From the NCBI GenBank assembly GCA_028122735.1, contig JAOHSR010000005.1, positions 1 to 55,020 of the forward strand: 55,020 nt of DNA, read 5' to 3'. This DNA is from Flavobacteriales bacterium (GTDB lineage: Bacteria > Bacteroidota > Bacteroidia > Flavobacteriales > BACL11). The translations under genes and the position numbers were made by a program. Under the pieces are notes generated by a model. It was not told the DNA's origin. It worked only from the letters and a program-made list of their open reading frames with translations, and did not search any database. Below, one piece after another: positions 17,023-25,502 of the stretch. Numbering within the stretch: the stretch's first letter is position 1; every line of letters begins with the position of its first letter.

Positions 17023-18345
17023 TTGAAAGAAGATCCTTTACCCATTATTTTAAATATACTTTCTCAAGTTGATATTAATTTTTTTCAAATTGAAAATATT
17101 TTAATATTCTTTTTGATAATTGTGCTACTAACTTTTTCTGCTTTTATTTCTGGAGCTGAAATCTCATATTTTTCTCTTAGTATGTCTGATTTAGAAAAAT
17201 TAAGAGATGATAATCCCAAAAATAATTTGATTTTTAAATTATTAAAATCACCAAATCATTTATTAGCAACAATATTAATTGCTAATAATTTTATTAATGT
17301 AGCTATTGTTATAATATCTGCATATTTAACAACTATTTCTTTTACTTTTCCAGAAGAGTCAATACTAGAGTTTGTTTTTCAAGTAATTATAATTACTTCT
17401 CTCTTAGTCCTTTTTGGAGAGATAACTCCAAAGGTATATGCCAATCAGAATGCAGTAAAATTTAGTTTGTTGATGGCAAAGCCACTTACATTTTTAAATA
17501 AATTATTTTATCCATTTAGTTTTTTGTTGGTTTCATCAACATCTATAATTGAAGATAAATTGATTAAAAAAGAATCAAATGTTAATATTGATGAACTTTC
17601 AAAAGCATTGGAACTTACCGATCAAGAAAATGATGGAAAAGAAGGGAAGATTTTAAGAAGTATTGTAGAGTTTGGCAATACAGATGTTAAAGAAATCATG
17701 AAGTCAAGAGTTGATGTTATAGCCGTGGACAAAAAAACTAAATACTCTGACCTTCTAAAGATCATTACATCATCAGGATATTCAAGAATCCCAGTTTATG
17801 ACGAGCAATTTGATAATATTTTAGGCATATTATATATAAAAGACTTAATTCCTTATCTATCTAAGGATAACAATTTTAACTGGATAGATTTGTGCAGACT
17901 TCCTTTTTTTGTTCCAGAGAATAAAATGATTAACGATTTGCTTAAGGAGTTTCAAGCTAAGAAAAATCATATTGCTATTGTTGTAGATGAATATGGAGGC
18001 ACCTCTGGAATAGTTACTTTGGAAGATGTGTTAGAGGAAATTGTTGGTGAGATAAATGACGAGTTTGATGATGATGATCACAATTATTCAAAATTAAATG
18101 ATAAAAATTATGTTTTTGAAGGAAAAATCTTATTAATTGATTTTTTAAAAATTGTCAAAGTTGATTTAGATTTTTTTGATGATTTAAAAGGGGAGTCAGA
18201 TTCTTTAGCTGGATTGATTTTAGAACATAAAGGTATAATTCCAAAGATTGGAGATATTATAAAAATTAAGGGATTTATTTTTCAAATAGAATCTGTTGAT
18301 TTAAGAAGAATTAAGCGAGTAAAAGTATCACTAGATGAGGTATAG
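17023..18345 (+). CDS. gldE: Gliding motility-associated protein GldE (CNNM/CBS membrane protein)
   Basis: A 440-residue inner-membrane protein from a TTG start. The N-terminal DUF21/CNNM domain has hydrophobic spans near residues 25-45, 85-105 and 115-135, with the family's FGEITPKVYANQNA. A CBS pair follows (VKEIMKSRVDVIAV, then HIAIVVDEYGGTSGIVTLED), and a C-terminal CorC/HlyC domain. In flavobacteria this protein, coupled to gldD, is called GldE and supports gliding and T9SS function, probably partly redundant with paralogues. It overlaps gldD by 11 bases. A general metal-ion transport role is the alternative. Confidence 0.88.
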   Translation: MKEDPLPIILNILSQVDINFFQIENILIFFLIIVLLTFSAFISGAEISYFSLSMSDLEKLRDDNPKNNLIFKLLKSPNHLLATILIANNFINVAIVIISAYLTTISFTFPEESILEFVFQVIIITSLLVLFGEITPKVYANQNAVKFSLLMAKPLTFLNKLFYPFSFLLVSSTSIIEDKLIKKESNVNIDELSKALELTDQENDGKEGKILRSIVEFGNTDVKEIMKSRVDVIAVDKKTKYSDLLKIITSSGYSRIPVYDEQFDNILGILYIKDLIPYLSKDNNFNWIDLCRLPFFVPENKMINDLLKEFQAKKNHIAIVVDEYGGTSGIVTLEDVLEEIVGEINDEFDDDDHNYSKLNDKNYVFEGKILLIDFLKIVKVDLDFFDDLKGESDSLAGLILEHKGIIPKIGDIIKIKGFIFQIESVDLRRIKRVKVSLDEV

Positions 18346-18877
18346 TTTGTTGTTTTTATTTTTATTTGCATGTGGAAGTGACTACACTCCAAAGCCAAGA
18401 GCATTTTTTAAGATTAAATTTCCAAAAAAAGAATATCAAACTTTTAGCGATTATAGATTAGCATTTACATTTTTATATCCAAAATATTCTAGTGTTGAAA
18501 TTGAAAAGAATATTAATTTTTTAAATATAAATTTCCCCAAATTTTCTGGCAAATTATACCTCACTTATGTTAATTTAAATGATGATTTGAATGAGCATGT
18601 TGAGCAATCAAGATCATTAGCATATAAACATAATGAACAGGCAGATATGATTAGTGAGCAAGTGTATATAAATGAAGAAAATAATATTTTTGGAATGCTT
18701 TATGATTATCAAGGTATTACAGCAACTTCTTCTCAGTTTTATTTAACAGATAGTCTTAATCATTTTTTTAGAGGTTCTTTTTACTTTAACACACAAATAA
18801 ATGATTCTATTGCTCCAGTTAATAATTTTATTAAAGAGGATATTAAAGTTTTAATTGAATCTTTAAGATGGGATTAG
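18335..18877 (+). CDS. gldD: Gliding motility lipoprotein GldD
   Basis: A 180-residue lipoprotein needed for gliding and T9SS in flavobacteria. The signal MRYSLLFLFLFACGSD gives lipidation at Cys13. Immediately after comes TPKPRAFFKIKFPKKEY, the GldD hallmark. The rest is a soluble periplasmic domain with no further spans. The start codon lies within gldE, so the two are translationally coupled. The family's precise mechanism is unknown. Confidence 0.92.
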   Translation: MRYSLLFLFLFACGSDYTPKPRAFFKIKFPKKEYQTFSDYRLAFTFLYPKYSSVEIEKNINFLNINFPKFSGKLYLTYVNLNDDLNEHVEQSRSLAYKHNEQADMISEQVYINEENNIFGMLYDYQGITATSSQFYLTDSLNHFFRGSFYFNTQINDSIAPVNNFIKEDIKVLIESLRWD

Positions 18878-18881
18878 AGTT

Positions 18882-19757
18882 TTGAATGTATTTTCAATCA
18901 GATATTTTTATCTAATTATCTTATCATTAATATGGGGAAGCTCTTTTATATTAATGAAAAAGGGTTTAGAGGTTTTTTCATATGAACAAGTTGCAGCTTT
19001 AAGATTATTTATTACTTTTCTTGTTTTAACACCTTTTGTTTTTTCTGCATTAAAAAAAATAAAAAGGAAACATTATGTCCCAATTCTAGTTGCTGCACTT
19101 TTTGGAAGCGGTATACCTGCCTTTTTATTTACACTTGCTCAAACTTACTTAGATAGTTCTTTTGTAGGAATTTTAAATTCCTTAACTCCTTTATTTACTT
19201 TTTGTATTGGTATTATAATATTTAATCATAAATATCATAAAATTAATTTGCTAGGAGTTTTTATTGGTCTGATTGGGGCTGTTTTCCTTTCATTAAATAC
19301 TCTTAATCAAAGTATTAGTGTTAATATTTACGTCTATCTCGTTGTATTGGCCTCTTTACTATATGCAATTAGCGCAAATGTTATTAAAAGATACCTTTAT
19401 AATTTAGATTCAACCGATATAACTACCATTGTTTTTTTAATAGTAGGTCCTCTTTCTGGAGTTTATGTTTTTAGTACAGATTTTATAGTTTTATTAGATA
19501 ATAATAAGGCATATGAATCTCTTTTTTATATATCTATATTAGCGATTATATGTACTGCATTTGCAGGAATAATATTTTATAAACTAATTAAAATTTCATC
19601 CCCAACCTTTGCAACTTCTGTTACCTACTTAATTCCTATTGTTGCTTTATTTTGGGGTTTTATTGATGGAGAAGAATTAATAGATCAATATTTTATTGGT
19701 GTCGCTTTAATTTTTTCAGGAATATACTTGGTTAATAAAAATTCTATAAATATTTGA
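18882..19757 (+). CDS. EamA/DMT family transporter
   Basis: A 291-residue membrane protein with ten hydrophobic spans in two EamA repeats. The first starts LSLIWGSSFILMKKGLEVF, the typical DMT start, and the second has the conserved loop around AISANVIKRYLY. The end TYLIPIVALFWGFIDGEE is a DMT signature. It starts at TTG four bases after gldD and is likely co-transcribed with it. The substrate is unknown; family members export amino acids and other metabolites. Confidence 0.88.
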   Translation: MNVFSIRYFYLIILSLIWGSSFILMKKGLEVFSYEQVAALRLFITFLVLTPFVFSALKKIKRKHYVPILVAALFGSGIPAFLFTLAQTYLDSSFVGILNSLTPLFTFCIGIIIFNHKYHKINLLGVFIGLIGAVFLSLNTLNQSISVNIYVYLVVLASLLYAISANVIKRYLYNLDSTDITTIVFLIVGPLSGVYVFSTDFIVLLDNNKAYESLFYISILAIICTAFAGIIFYKLIKISSPTFATSVTYLIPIVALFWGFIDGEELIDQYFIGVALIFSGIYLVNKNSINI

Positions 19758-19859
19758 TTTACAAATATTTAGTATATTTATAATATCAAATCACTACTTA
19801 TAATATTAATTATTGAATTTTTTTTTAATCTTTTTTTCTTCATTACAAATGGGAATATA

Positions 19860-20051
19860 TTGGACACTAGATTAAAATCACATAAATATGTTAAAGAAGA
19901 TTACAAAGAAATATTTTATTTAAAAAATAAAGACTCAATCAAAACATTTTGTGTGAAGCATGAAGAGTTTGAAAATGTTAAGAAAATAAGACAATATGTT
20001 GCTGGTGGAGGCCAAGAAACACACTATAATGTTACATCTTTTATAGACTAG
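19860..20051 (+). CDS. Small hypothetical protein (63 aa)
   Basis: A TTG-initiated frame of 63 codons, rich in Lys, Glu and Tyr, with YKEIFYLKNKDSIKTFCVKH in the middle and VAGGGQETHYNVTSF near the end. No signal peptide or membrane span is visible. It sits ten bases from the convergent M43 gene and 102 bases after the EamA gene. That 102-base gap is AT-rich and holds no recognisable promoter or hairpin. Codon choice (AAA, GAA, AGA) fits its neighbours. I do not recognise it; a chance frame is possible. Confidence 0.45.
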   Translation: MDTRLKSHKYVKEDYKEIFYLKNKDSIKTFCVKHEEFENVKKIRQYVAGGGQETHYNVTSFID

Positions 20052-20061
20052 ATTCTTTAAC

Positions 20062-21183
20062 TTATTTTAGAATAATTTTTTTCTCAACTGTATTATCATC
20101 ATAGATGTAAAGATATATCGCCTGAGAATTAGAAGAGTTTTCTCTACCTAAAATATCAATTACTTTAATTAATTTTCTGCTATTTGTTGGCAATTCATTA
20201 AAGCTTGTAATATTATTACATAAATTATGACTTAGAAAATCTGATCGGTATAAATTAATTGCAGAAATCATTCTTGCTTTTTGGCCTTGTGTGAATAAGT
20301 TCATACATCCATCATTTGTGTAGTCCATATAATTCATAAACATATCTCCGCTAGAATTAGAAGTGCCACAGCTATTTGCATTGTGTGGAAAAGCAGGACA
20401 GTTATAATTTTCTTCTTCTTGCGTAGGAGTGTCATTTACATTGTCGTTACCACAATTGCCACCATTTCCCCATAAATGATCTAAATTTAGCCAATGTCCA
20501 ACTTCATGAGTACAAGTTCGCCCTTTGTTATATGGTGCTTGTACACTTCCAGTAGTGCCGAAATATCTGTAACCAATTACTACACCATCATCTGGATTAT
20601 TAAAACTAGATGGAGGAGTAGCATATCCCAATATACCACCTGATAAATCACAAACCCAAATATTGAGATATTTATCTTTATCCCAGGAATCAATACCTCC
20701 AGAGGCATTAGATTTCATATTGTCCGTTTGAATCGAGAACGATGTTTGACTAGTTTGTGTTCTTGTTATACCAGTTGTAGGTGCGCCATTAGGATCTACT
20801 GTAGCTAGACAGAAATCAATTTCTGTGTCAGCAACAATTCCTTGCCAGACATTAGGAGTCATTATTGCATCTATATTAGTTCTTCTAAAATCAGCATTTA
20901 AAACATCTATTTGAGAGATAACTTGTTGGTCTGTAATGTTTTCTGCACTTGTATTCCAAACAACATGAACTACTACAGGAATTGTAATAATAGATTTTGA
21001 ATTTGAGATATAATGATTTTCTATCCAATTTTTTGATTCAAAGTTTACCTTTTCTCTCTGTTGTTTATATTGAGGGTGTTTATGATTTAAAATTTCAATA
21101 TGCTCGATTGTTGAACATCTTTCTTGAGCAAAAGATGTGAATGATACTGTAAATATGAATGATAGAAAGAAATTAAATCTCAT
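20062..21183 (-). CDS. Secreted M43-family zinc metalloprotease with T9SS tail
   Basis: A 373-residue secreted protease. A Sec signal peptide ends at SFTSFAQ, the mature part has a propeptide-like segment, and HEVGHWLNLDH (His226, Glu227, His230, His236) is the HExxHxxGxxH zinc site of pappalysin/cytophagalysin enzymes. FMNYMDYTNDGCMNLFT supplies the Met-turn. The last ~45 residues (IKVIDILGRENS ... VEKKIILK) form a type A sorting domain, which directs export through T9SS and anchoring or release at the surface. It lies with gld genes in the same window but is a separate unit with its own TATATTTG element. Confidence 0.92.
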   Translation of the reverse strand: MRFNFFLSFIFTVSFTSFAQERCSTIEHIEILNHKHPQYKQQREKVNFESKNWIENHYISNSKSIITIPVVVHVVWNTSAENITDQQVISQIDVLNADFRRTNIDAIMTPNVWQGIVADTEIDFCLATVDPNGAPTTGITRTQTSQTSFSIQTDNMKSNASGGIDSWDKDKYLNIWVCDLSGGILGYATPPSSFNNPDDGVVIGYRYFGTTGSVQAPYNKGRTCTHEVGHWLNLDHLWGNGGNCGNDNVNDTPTQEEENYNCPAFPHNANSCGTSNSSGDMFMNYMDYTNDGCMNLFTQGQKARMISAINLYRSDFLSHNLCNNITSFNELPTNSRKLIKVIDILGRENSSNSQAIYLYIYDDNTVEKKIILK

Positions 21184-21199
21184 GTAATTGTCTTTTTTG

Positions 21200-21207
21200 C
21201 AAATATA
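21200..21207 (-). promoter_or_regulatory. M43 protease promoter element
   Basis: Read leftward this is TATATTTG, 16 bases before the protease ATG. No -33 TTG at a standard distance. Confidence 0.5.
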
Positions 21208-21282
21208 AAACTAAATTTTTTTATTTGTTTTGCTTACTTAAGGGTGCAAATCATCTTTTTTATAATAAAAAAAACAAAAATA

Positions 21283-21313
21283 TTGCTGATTTCTTCTTGT
21301 TTTGTTACTTTTG
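21283..21313 (+). promoter_or_regulatory. rplU-rpmA promoter (TTG-N20-TACTTTTG)
   Basis: TTG at 21283-21285 and TACTTTTG followed by C at 21306-21313 are 20 bases apart, the consensus layout for the main Bacteroidota sigma factor. The element is 27 bases before the rplU ATG. This is the best full promoter in the window. Confidence 0.7.
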
Positions 21314-21340
21314 CAGACCATTTTTAAAAACAAAATTAAA

Positions 21341-21772
21341 ATGTACGCAATAGTTGAAATAGCAGGACAACAGTTTAAGGTTGAGAAAGACCAACAAATA
21401 TTTGTACATCGTTTAGATGCAAAGCAAGGAACAAAAGTGTCTTTTGATAAGGTGTTACTTACGGATGATAAAGGCAATGTAAATATTGGTTCTCCTTTAG
21501 TAAAAGGAATGTCTGTAACAGCAAAAGTAATGGAGCACTTAAAGGGAGATAAAGTAATTGTTTTTAAAAAGAAAAGAAGAAAAGGATATAAAGTTAAAAA
21601 TGGACATAGACAATATTTAACTAAGCTTGAAATAGAAAAAATTGGCTCATCTACTTCAAAAAAGAAAGTAGTTGAAGATAAGATAGAAAAAGAAGAAGTA
21701 GCTAAAAAGCCAGCAGCTAAAAAGCCAGCAGCTAAAAAGCCAGCAGCTAAAAAGCCAGCAGCGAAGAAATAA
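21341..21772 (+). CDS. rplU: 50S ribosomal protein L21
   Basis: A 143-residue L21. MYAIVEIAGQQFKVEKDQ and the core KKRRKGYKVKNGHRQ are diagnostic. I start at ATG 21341 and not at an in-frame TTG at 21302, because the family begins MYAIVE and the TTG is upstream of the predicted transcript start. The protein is longer than the ~100-residue norm: a Lys/Ala tail follows residue ~105, ending in four exact KKPAA-type pentapeptide repeats. Such tails are common in this phylum and probably contact rRNA. It is co-transcribed with rpmA, 24 bases on. Confidence 0.97.
   Translation: MYAIVEIAGQQFKVEKDQQIFVHRLDAKQGTKVSFDKVLLTDDKGNVNIGSPLVKGMSVTAKVMEHLKGDKVIVFKKKRRKGYKVKNGHRQYLTKLEIEKIGSSTSKKKVVEDKIEKEEVAKKPAAKKPAAKKPAAKKPAAKK
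21701..21760 (+). repeat. 15-base tandem repeat, four perfect copies, in rplU
   Basis: The unit GCTAAAAAGCCAGCA is repeated exactly at 21701, 21716, 21731 and 21746, then decays to GCGAAGAAA before the stop. Each unit encodes AKKPA, so gain or loss of a unit keeps the frame. Confidence 0.97.
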
Positions 21773-21796
21773 TTATAACAGAAAAAACTTTATAAA

Positions 21797-22048
21797 ATGG
21801 CACATAAAAAAGGAGCAGGTAGTACTAAAAACGGAAGAGACTCAAGAAGTAATAGGCTTGGTGTAAAAATATTTGGTAATCAATCAGTCATTGCTGGTAA
21901 TATTATTGTGAGACAAAGAGGAACGGTACATAATCCTGGTGATAATGTGGGTATGGGTAAAGATCATACTTTGTTTGCTTTAACTGATGGGACTGTAAAG
22001 TTTACTAAAAAAAGAAATAACAAATCCTATGTTTCAGTACAAGCCTAA
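21797..22048 (+). CDS. rpmA: 50S ribosomal protein L27
   Basis: An 83-residue L27 whose N-terminus reaches the peptidyl transferase centre. [20 protein letters not shown] and [13 protein letters not shown] are diagnostic. The mature N-terminus is encoded directly, without the cleaved extension seen in Firmicutes. It ends the rplU-rpmA unit and is followed by a strong terminator. Confidence 0.98.
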   Translation: MAHKKGAGSTKNGRDSRSNRLGVKIFGNQSVIAGNIIVRQRGTVHNPGDNVGMGKDHTLFALTDGTVKFTKKRNNKSYVSVQA

Positions 22049-22072
22049 TAATAAACAGATTGTATAAAAGGG

Positions 22073-22103
22073 AAACTCTTGAGCAATCAAGGGTTTTTTT
22101 TTT
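22073..22103 (+). terminator. Rho-independent terminator after rpmA
   Basis: AAACTCTTGA (22073-22082) pairs with TCAAGGGTTT (22087-22096) around a GCAA tetraloop, with one G-U pair, and runs into ten T residues ending at 22103. Confidence 0.88.
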
Positions 22104-22110
22104 AATTTTG
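22079..22110 (+). promoter_or_regulatory. serS promoter overlapping the rpmA terminator
   Basis: TAATTTTG at 22103-22110 ends 17 bases before the serS ATG. A TTG at 22079-22081, within the terminator stem, is 21 bases upstream of it. Terminator and promoter thus share bases. Confidence 0.5.
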
Positions 22111-22127
22111 TTTTAAACACTTTATAG

Positions 22128-23390
22128 ATGTTAAATATTTCCAATTTAAGAGAACAGAAAAATAAGATTGTTGCATTATTAAAAATTAAAAATTTTGATG
22201 CTTTAGATTTAATTGATTTAGTTATTAAAAAAGACAATTCCAGAAAATTAAATCAACAGAAGTCTGATGATGTTTTGTCTAAGCTAAATCAAATTGCAAA
22301 AGAAATCGGTTTTTTATATAAGCAAGGTGATTTAGATAAAGCTAATGCATTTAAAAAATCTTCAGCAGAACTAAAAGAAGAGTCTAAAAGATTATCTGCT
22401 ATTCAAAAAGAAACTCAAGAGGAAATCAAAGAAATTTTATTGCAAATTCCTAACATTCCACATGAAAGTGTTCCAGCTGGTAATTCTGAAATTGATAATG
22501 AAATTATTAAAGAGGTTGGTGAAATTCCCAAGCTTCATGAGAACTCTCAGCCTCATTGGGAGCTTACAGAATTATATGATTTAATTGATTTTAATCTCGG
22601 TAATAAAATTACTGGAGCTGGTTTTCCTGTTTTTAAAGGAAAAGGAGCGAAATTACAAAGAGCACTGATTTCCTTTTTTTTAGATCAAAATATTAATGCA
22701 GGATATGAAGAATACCTCCCACCATCTGTTGCAAACTCTGATTCGATGTTTGGAACAGGTGCTCTTCCTGATAAGGAAGGTCAAATGTATCATGTTACAG
22801 AAGATGATTTATATTTAATACCTACAGCAGAAGTTCCAGTAACAAATTTCTTTAGAGATACTATTATAAAAGACTTTCCAATTAAATGTACAGCTTATAC
22901 TCCATGCTTTAGAAGAGAAGCTGGCTCTTATGGTAAAGATGTTAGAGGATTAAATAGATTACATCAATTTGATAAAGTTGAAATTGTTCAAATTGAACAT
23001 CCAGATCATTCATATTCTACTTTAGACAAAATGGTTAAACATGTAGCTTCTATTTTAGATAAACTTGAATTACCTTATAGAATTTTAAGATTATGTGGGG
23101 GAGACTTAAGCTTTACATCTTCTTTAACCTATGATTTTGAAGTTTATTCAGCTGGACAAAAAAGATGGTTAGAAGTAAGTTCTGTTTCAAATTTTGAATC
23201 TTTTCAGGCAAATAGATTAAAATTAAGATTTAAGAACAAAGAAGGTAAATCTCAACTATGTCATACCTTGAACGGTAGTGCATTAGCATTGCCAAGAATT
23301 TTTGCTGCACTTGTTGAAAATAATCAAACAACTGATGGTATTAAGATTCCAAAAGTTTTACAAGCCTATACAAGATTTGATAGTATTTAA
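22128..23390 (+). CDS. serS: Seryl-tRNA synthetase
   Basis: A 420-residue class II synthetase. The N-terminal ~110 residues form the Lys/Glu-rich coiled-coil arm that grips the long variable arm of tRNA-Ser. FRREAGSYGKDVRGLNRLHQ is motif 2 and LNGSALALPRIFAALVENNQ leads into motif 3. Length is normal. It begins the rightward run serS - TPR protein - DUF4286 gene, with a 3-base gap to the next gene. Confidence 0.97.
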   Translation: MLNISNLREQKNKIVALLKIKNFDALDLIDLVIKKDNSRKLNQQKSDDVLSKLNQIAKEIGFLYKQGDLDKANAFKKSSAELKEESKRLSAIQKETQEEIKEILLQIPNIPHESVPAGNSEIDNEIIKEVGEIPKLHENSQPHWELTELYDLIDFNLGNKITGAGFPVFKGKGAKLQRALISFFLDQNINAGYEEYLPPSVANSDSMFGTGALPDKEGQMYHVTEDDLYLIPTAEVPVTNFFRDTIIKDFPIKCTAYTPCFRREAGSYGKDVRGLNRLHQFDKVEIVQIEHPDHSYSTLDKMVKHVASILDKLELPYRILRLCGGDLSFTSSLTYDFEVYSAGQKRWLEVSSVSNFESFQANRLKLRFKNKEGKSQLCHTLNGSALALPRIFAALVENNQTTDGIKIPKVLQAYTRFDSI

Positions 23391-23393
23391 TTC

Positions 23394-25196
23394 ATGAGAG
23401 TTTTAATATTATTATTATTTACATTTTCCTCATTTGCTCAAAATAATAATCAAAAAATAGCTTACCAATATTTTATTAACGGAGACTATGATAAGGCCAT
23501 TGTTATATATGAAGAGTTAAATAAAAGTAATATCTCTGTAAATACATATAGTCCATATTTTATATCACTAATAAATACCAATAATTTTTTCACTGCTGAA
23601 AAGTTAGCTAAGAAATTATATTCTAAAAACCCTCAAAGATTAAATTATTTAGTTGACATAATTATTTCTTTAAAAAAGCAAGAAAAATCAAATAAGTTTA
23701 CTTTTAATCTAAAAAAATTATTCCGAAAATTAAATGGAAAAAATTCTCAAGCTATACAATTGGCAAATCGTTTTTTGTCATTTGAAATGTATGATATTTC
23801 GCTAGAGATATATGAAAGATCTTCTAAGATTAATGATTCTTTTTCATACGATCTTCAAAAAGCTCAGATATACGCTTTATTAGGCGAGGATGAAATGATG
23901 GTTAATCAATATTTAGATTTTTTATTAAAAAATCCAAATCAAAAAAAGATTGTTTTTTCTAATATTCAAAGATTTTTAGACAATAATGGAATAAAAGATT
24001 CTGACAATACTAATCTAGTTAAAAGGTCTCTTCTAAGTATTATTAAAAAGTATCCTAATCGTTATGATTTTAATGAAATGCTCGTTTGGCTTTTTATGCA
24101 AAATCAACAATATAAACTTGCACTTCAGCAAGTAATTTCACTAGACAGAAGAAATCAAAACTCCTTAGCTAAGATATTTGATATTACAGAAAAGTTACTA
24201 GACTTAGAAAAATTTAAACTTGCTATTGAAGGGTTAGATTACATCATTTCTAAGGGGTTTAATTCTGAACTATATATAACCTCATATATTAATAAACTTT
24301 TTGCAGAAACTAAAATTGTAAAAAATAAGAATGAAGACTTAGAACCAATTAATGAGAAATATAATTCAGTAATTAATGAAGTTGGTAAAAATAGTTATAG
24401 TATTTTATTACTTTCAAATTATGCCCATTTTAAAGCATTCTACATGAAAAATTTAGAGGAAGCTAAAGTTATTCTTGAAGATGCAATGAAAATAGTAAAT
24501 GCTGATCCTATAGACATAGCTGAGTGTAAAATACAATATGCTGATATTATGTTGTTATCGGGCAATATTTGGGACGCTCTCTTATTTTACTCTCAAGTGG
24601 AAAAAGATTTTAAAGAAAATCCTATTGGCCACACGGCAAAGTTTAAGAGAGCAAAAATAGCATACTATAAGGGAGAATTTACTTGGGCACAAGCACAATT
24701 AGATGTTTTGAAGGCATCTACTTCTAAATTAATTTCTAATGATGCAATGGATTTATCTTTGTTAATTACTGATAATTATAATCTTGATACAATTGATCAG
24801 CCAATGATGCAGTTTGCTAGAGCAGATTTATTGTTCTTTCAACAAAAATATGATGAAGCTATTCTATCTTATGATTCTATTTTAACAATTTTTAAGGGTC
24901 ACGACTTGTCTGACGAGATTTATTTTAGAAAATATAAAATTTATTTAGAAAAGAATGATACCGAATTATCTGTTAAGATGTTAGAGAAAATTATTAATGA
25001 TTTTTCTTTCGAGATTTTAATAGATGATGCATTATACAATATTGCTAAAATTTATGAGAATGAATATAATAATAGCACCAAGGCCAAAGATTATTATCAA
25101 AAAATCATCTTAGATCATGAAGGTAGTATTTATGCGTCAGAAGCGCGAAGTAGATTTCGCTTTTTAAGAGGTGATGAAATCAATGAAGAGAAATGA
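23394..25196 (+). CDS. Periplasmic TPR-repeat protein (600 aa)
   Basis: A signal peptide (MRVLILLLFTFSSFAQ) precedes ~580 residues of helical repeats. TPR-like units are visible near the start (AYQYFINGDYDKAIVIYEEL), around residues 375-440 (SGNIWDALLFYSQVE, then YKGEFTWAQAQLDVL) and near the end (FFQQKYDEAILSYDSI, then AKDYYQKIILDHEGS). The last units resemble YbgF-type outer-membrane repeats. It probably acts as a periplasmic or outer-membrane scaffold. No catalytic motif is seen, and the partner is unknown. It overlaps the DUF4286 gene by four bases. Confidence 0.75.
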   Translation: MRVLILLLFTFSSFAQNNNQKIAYQYFINGDYDKAIVIYEELNKSNISVNTYSPYFISLINTNNFFTAEKLAKKLYSKNPQRLNYLVDIIISLKKQEKSNKFTFNLKKLFRKLNGKNSQAIQLANRFLSFEMYDISLEIYERSSKINDSFSYDLQKAQIYALLGEDEMMVNQYLDFLLKNPNQKKIVFSNIQRFLDNNGIKDSDNTNLVKRSLLSIIKKYPNRYDFNEMLVWLFMQNQQYKLALQQVISLDRRNQNSLAKIFDITEKLLDLEKFKLAIEGLDYIISKGFNSELYITSYINKLFAETKIVKNKNEDLEPINEKYNSVINEVGKNSYSILLLSNYAHFKAFYMKNLEEAKVILEDAMKIVNADPIDIAECKIQYADIMLLSGNIWDALLFYSQVEKDFKENPIGHTAKFKRAKIAYYKGEFTWAQAQLDVLKASTSKLISNDAMDLSLLITDNYNLDTIDQPMMQFARADLLFFQQKYDEAILSYDSILTIFKGHDLSDEIYFRKYKIYLEKNDTELSVKMLEKIINDFSFEILIDDALYNIAKIYENEYNNSTKAKDYYQKIILDHEGSIYASEARSRFRFLRGDEINEEK

Positions 25197-25501
25197 TTAT
25201 ATATAATATTACAGCAAATGTTGATTTAGAAATAGTTGAAGACTGGCTTTTATGGATGAAAGAAGAACATATTCCAAAGGTTTTAGAAACAAAGCTATTT
25301 GTTTCAGCTACAATTAATAGAATTATTTCAAATTCAGACTCAGGTTCTTCTTATGCAATAGCATATAAATCAAAATCCTTAGCTGATCTTCAGAAGTATG
25401 AAACTTTATTTGCAACTGATTTAAGAAATGAGTATAATTTAAAATACTCAAATAGTGCTCCAACTTTTAGAACAATTATGGAAATTGAAAAGGAATTTTA
25501 A
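25193..25501 (+). CDS. DUF4286 family protein
   Basis: A 102-residue protein matching the DUF4286 pattern: MIIYNITANVDLEIVEDWLL, WMKEEHIPKVLETKLF, then a compact alpha/beta ferredoxin-like fold. It resembles EthD/antibiotic-monooxygenase-like dimeric domains, but no catalytic residue is clear. It is common in Bacteroidota and often neighbours rsmA; here rsmA is 20 kb away. It overlaps the TPR gene by four bases (ATGA) and converges with the MBL gene, one base apart. Confidence 0.82.
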   Translation: MIIYNITANVDLEIVEDWLLWMKEEHIPKVLETKLFVSATINRIISNSDSGSSYAIAYKSKSLADLQKYETLFATDLRNEYNLKYSNSAPTFRTIMEIEKEF

Positions 25502-25502
25502 T

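Noticed and set aside
19758-19859. Regulatory RNA in the gap after the EamA gene
   Set aside because: Only weak AT palindromes are present; no stable stem or consensus promoter.
21302-21340. N-terminal extension of L21 from TTG
   Set aside because: The extension overlaps the promoter element at 21306-21313 and does not match the L21 family, which begins MYAIVE.
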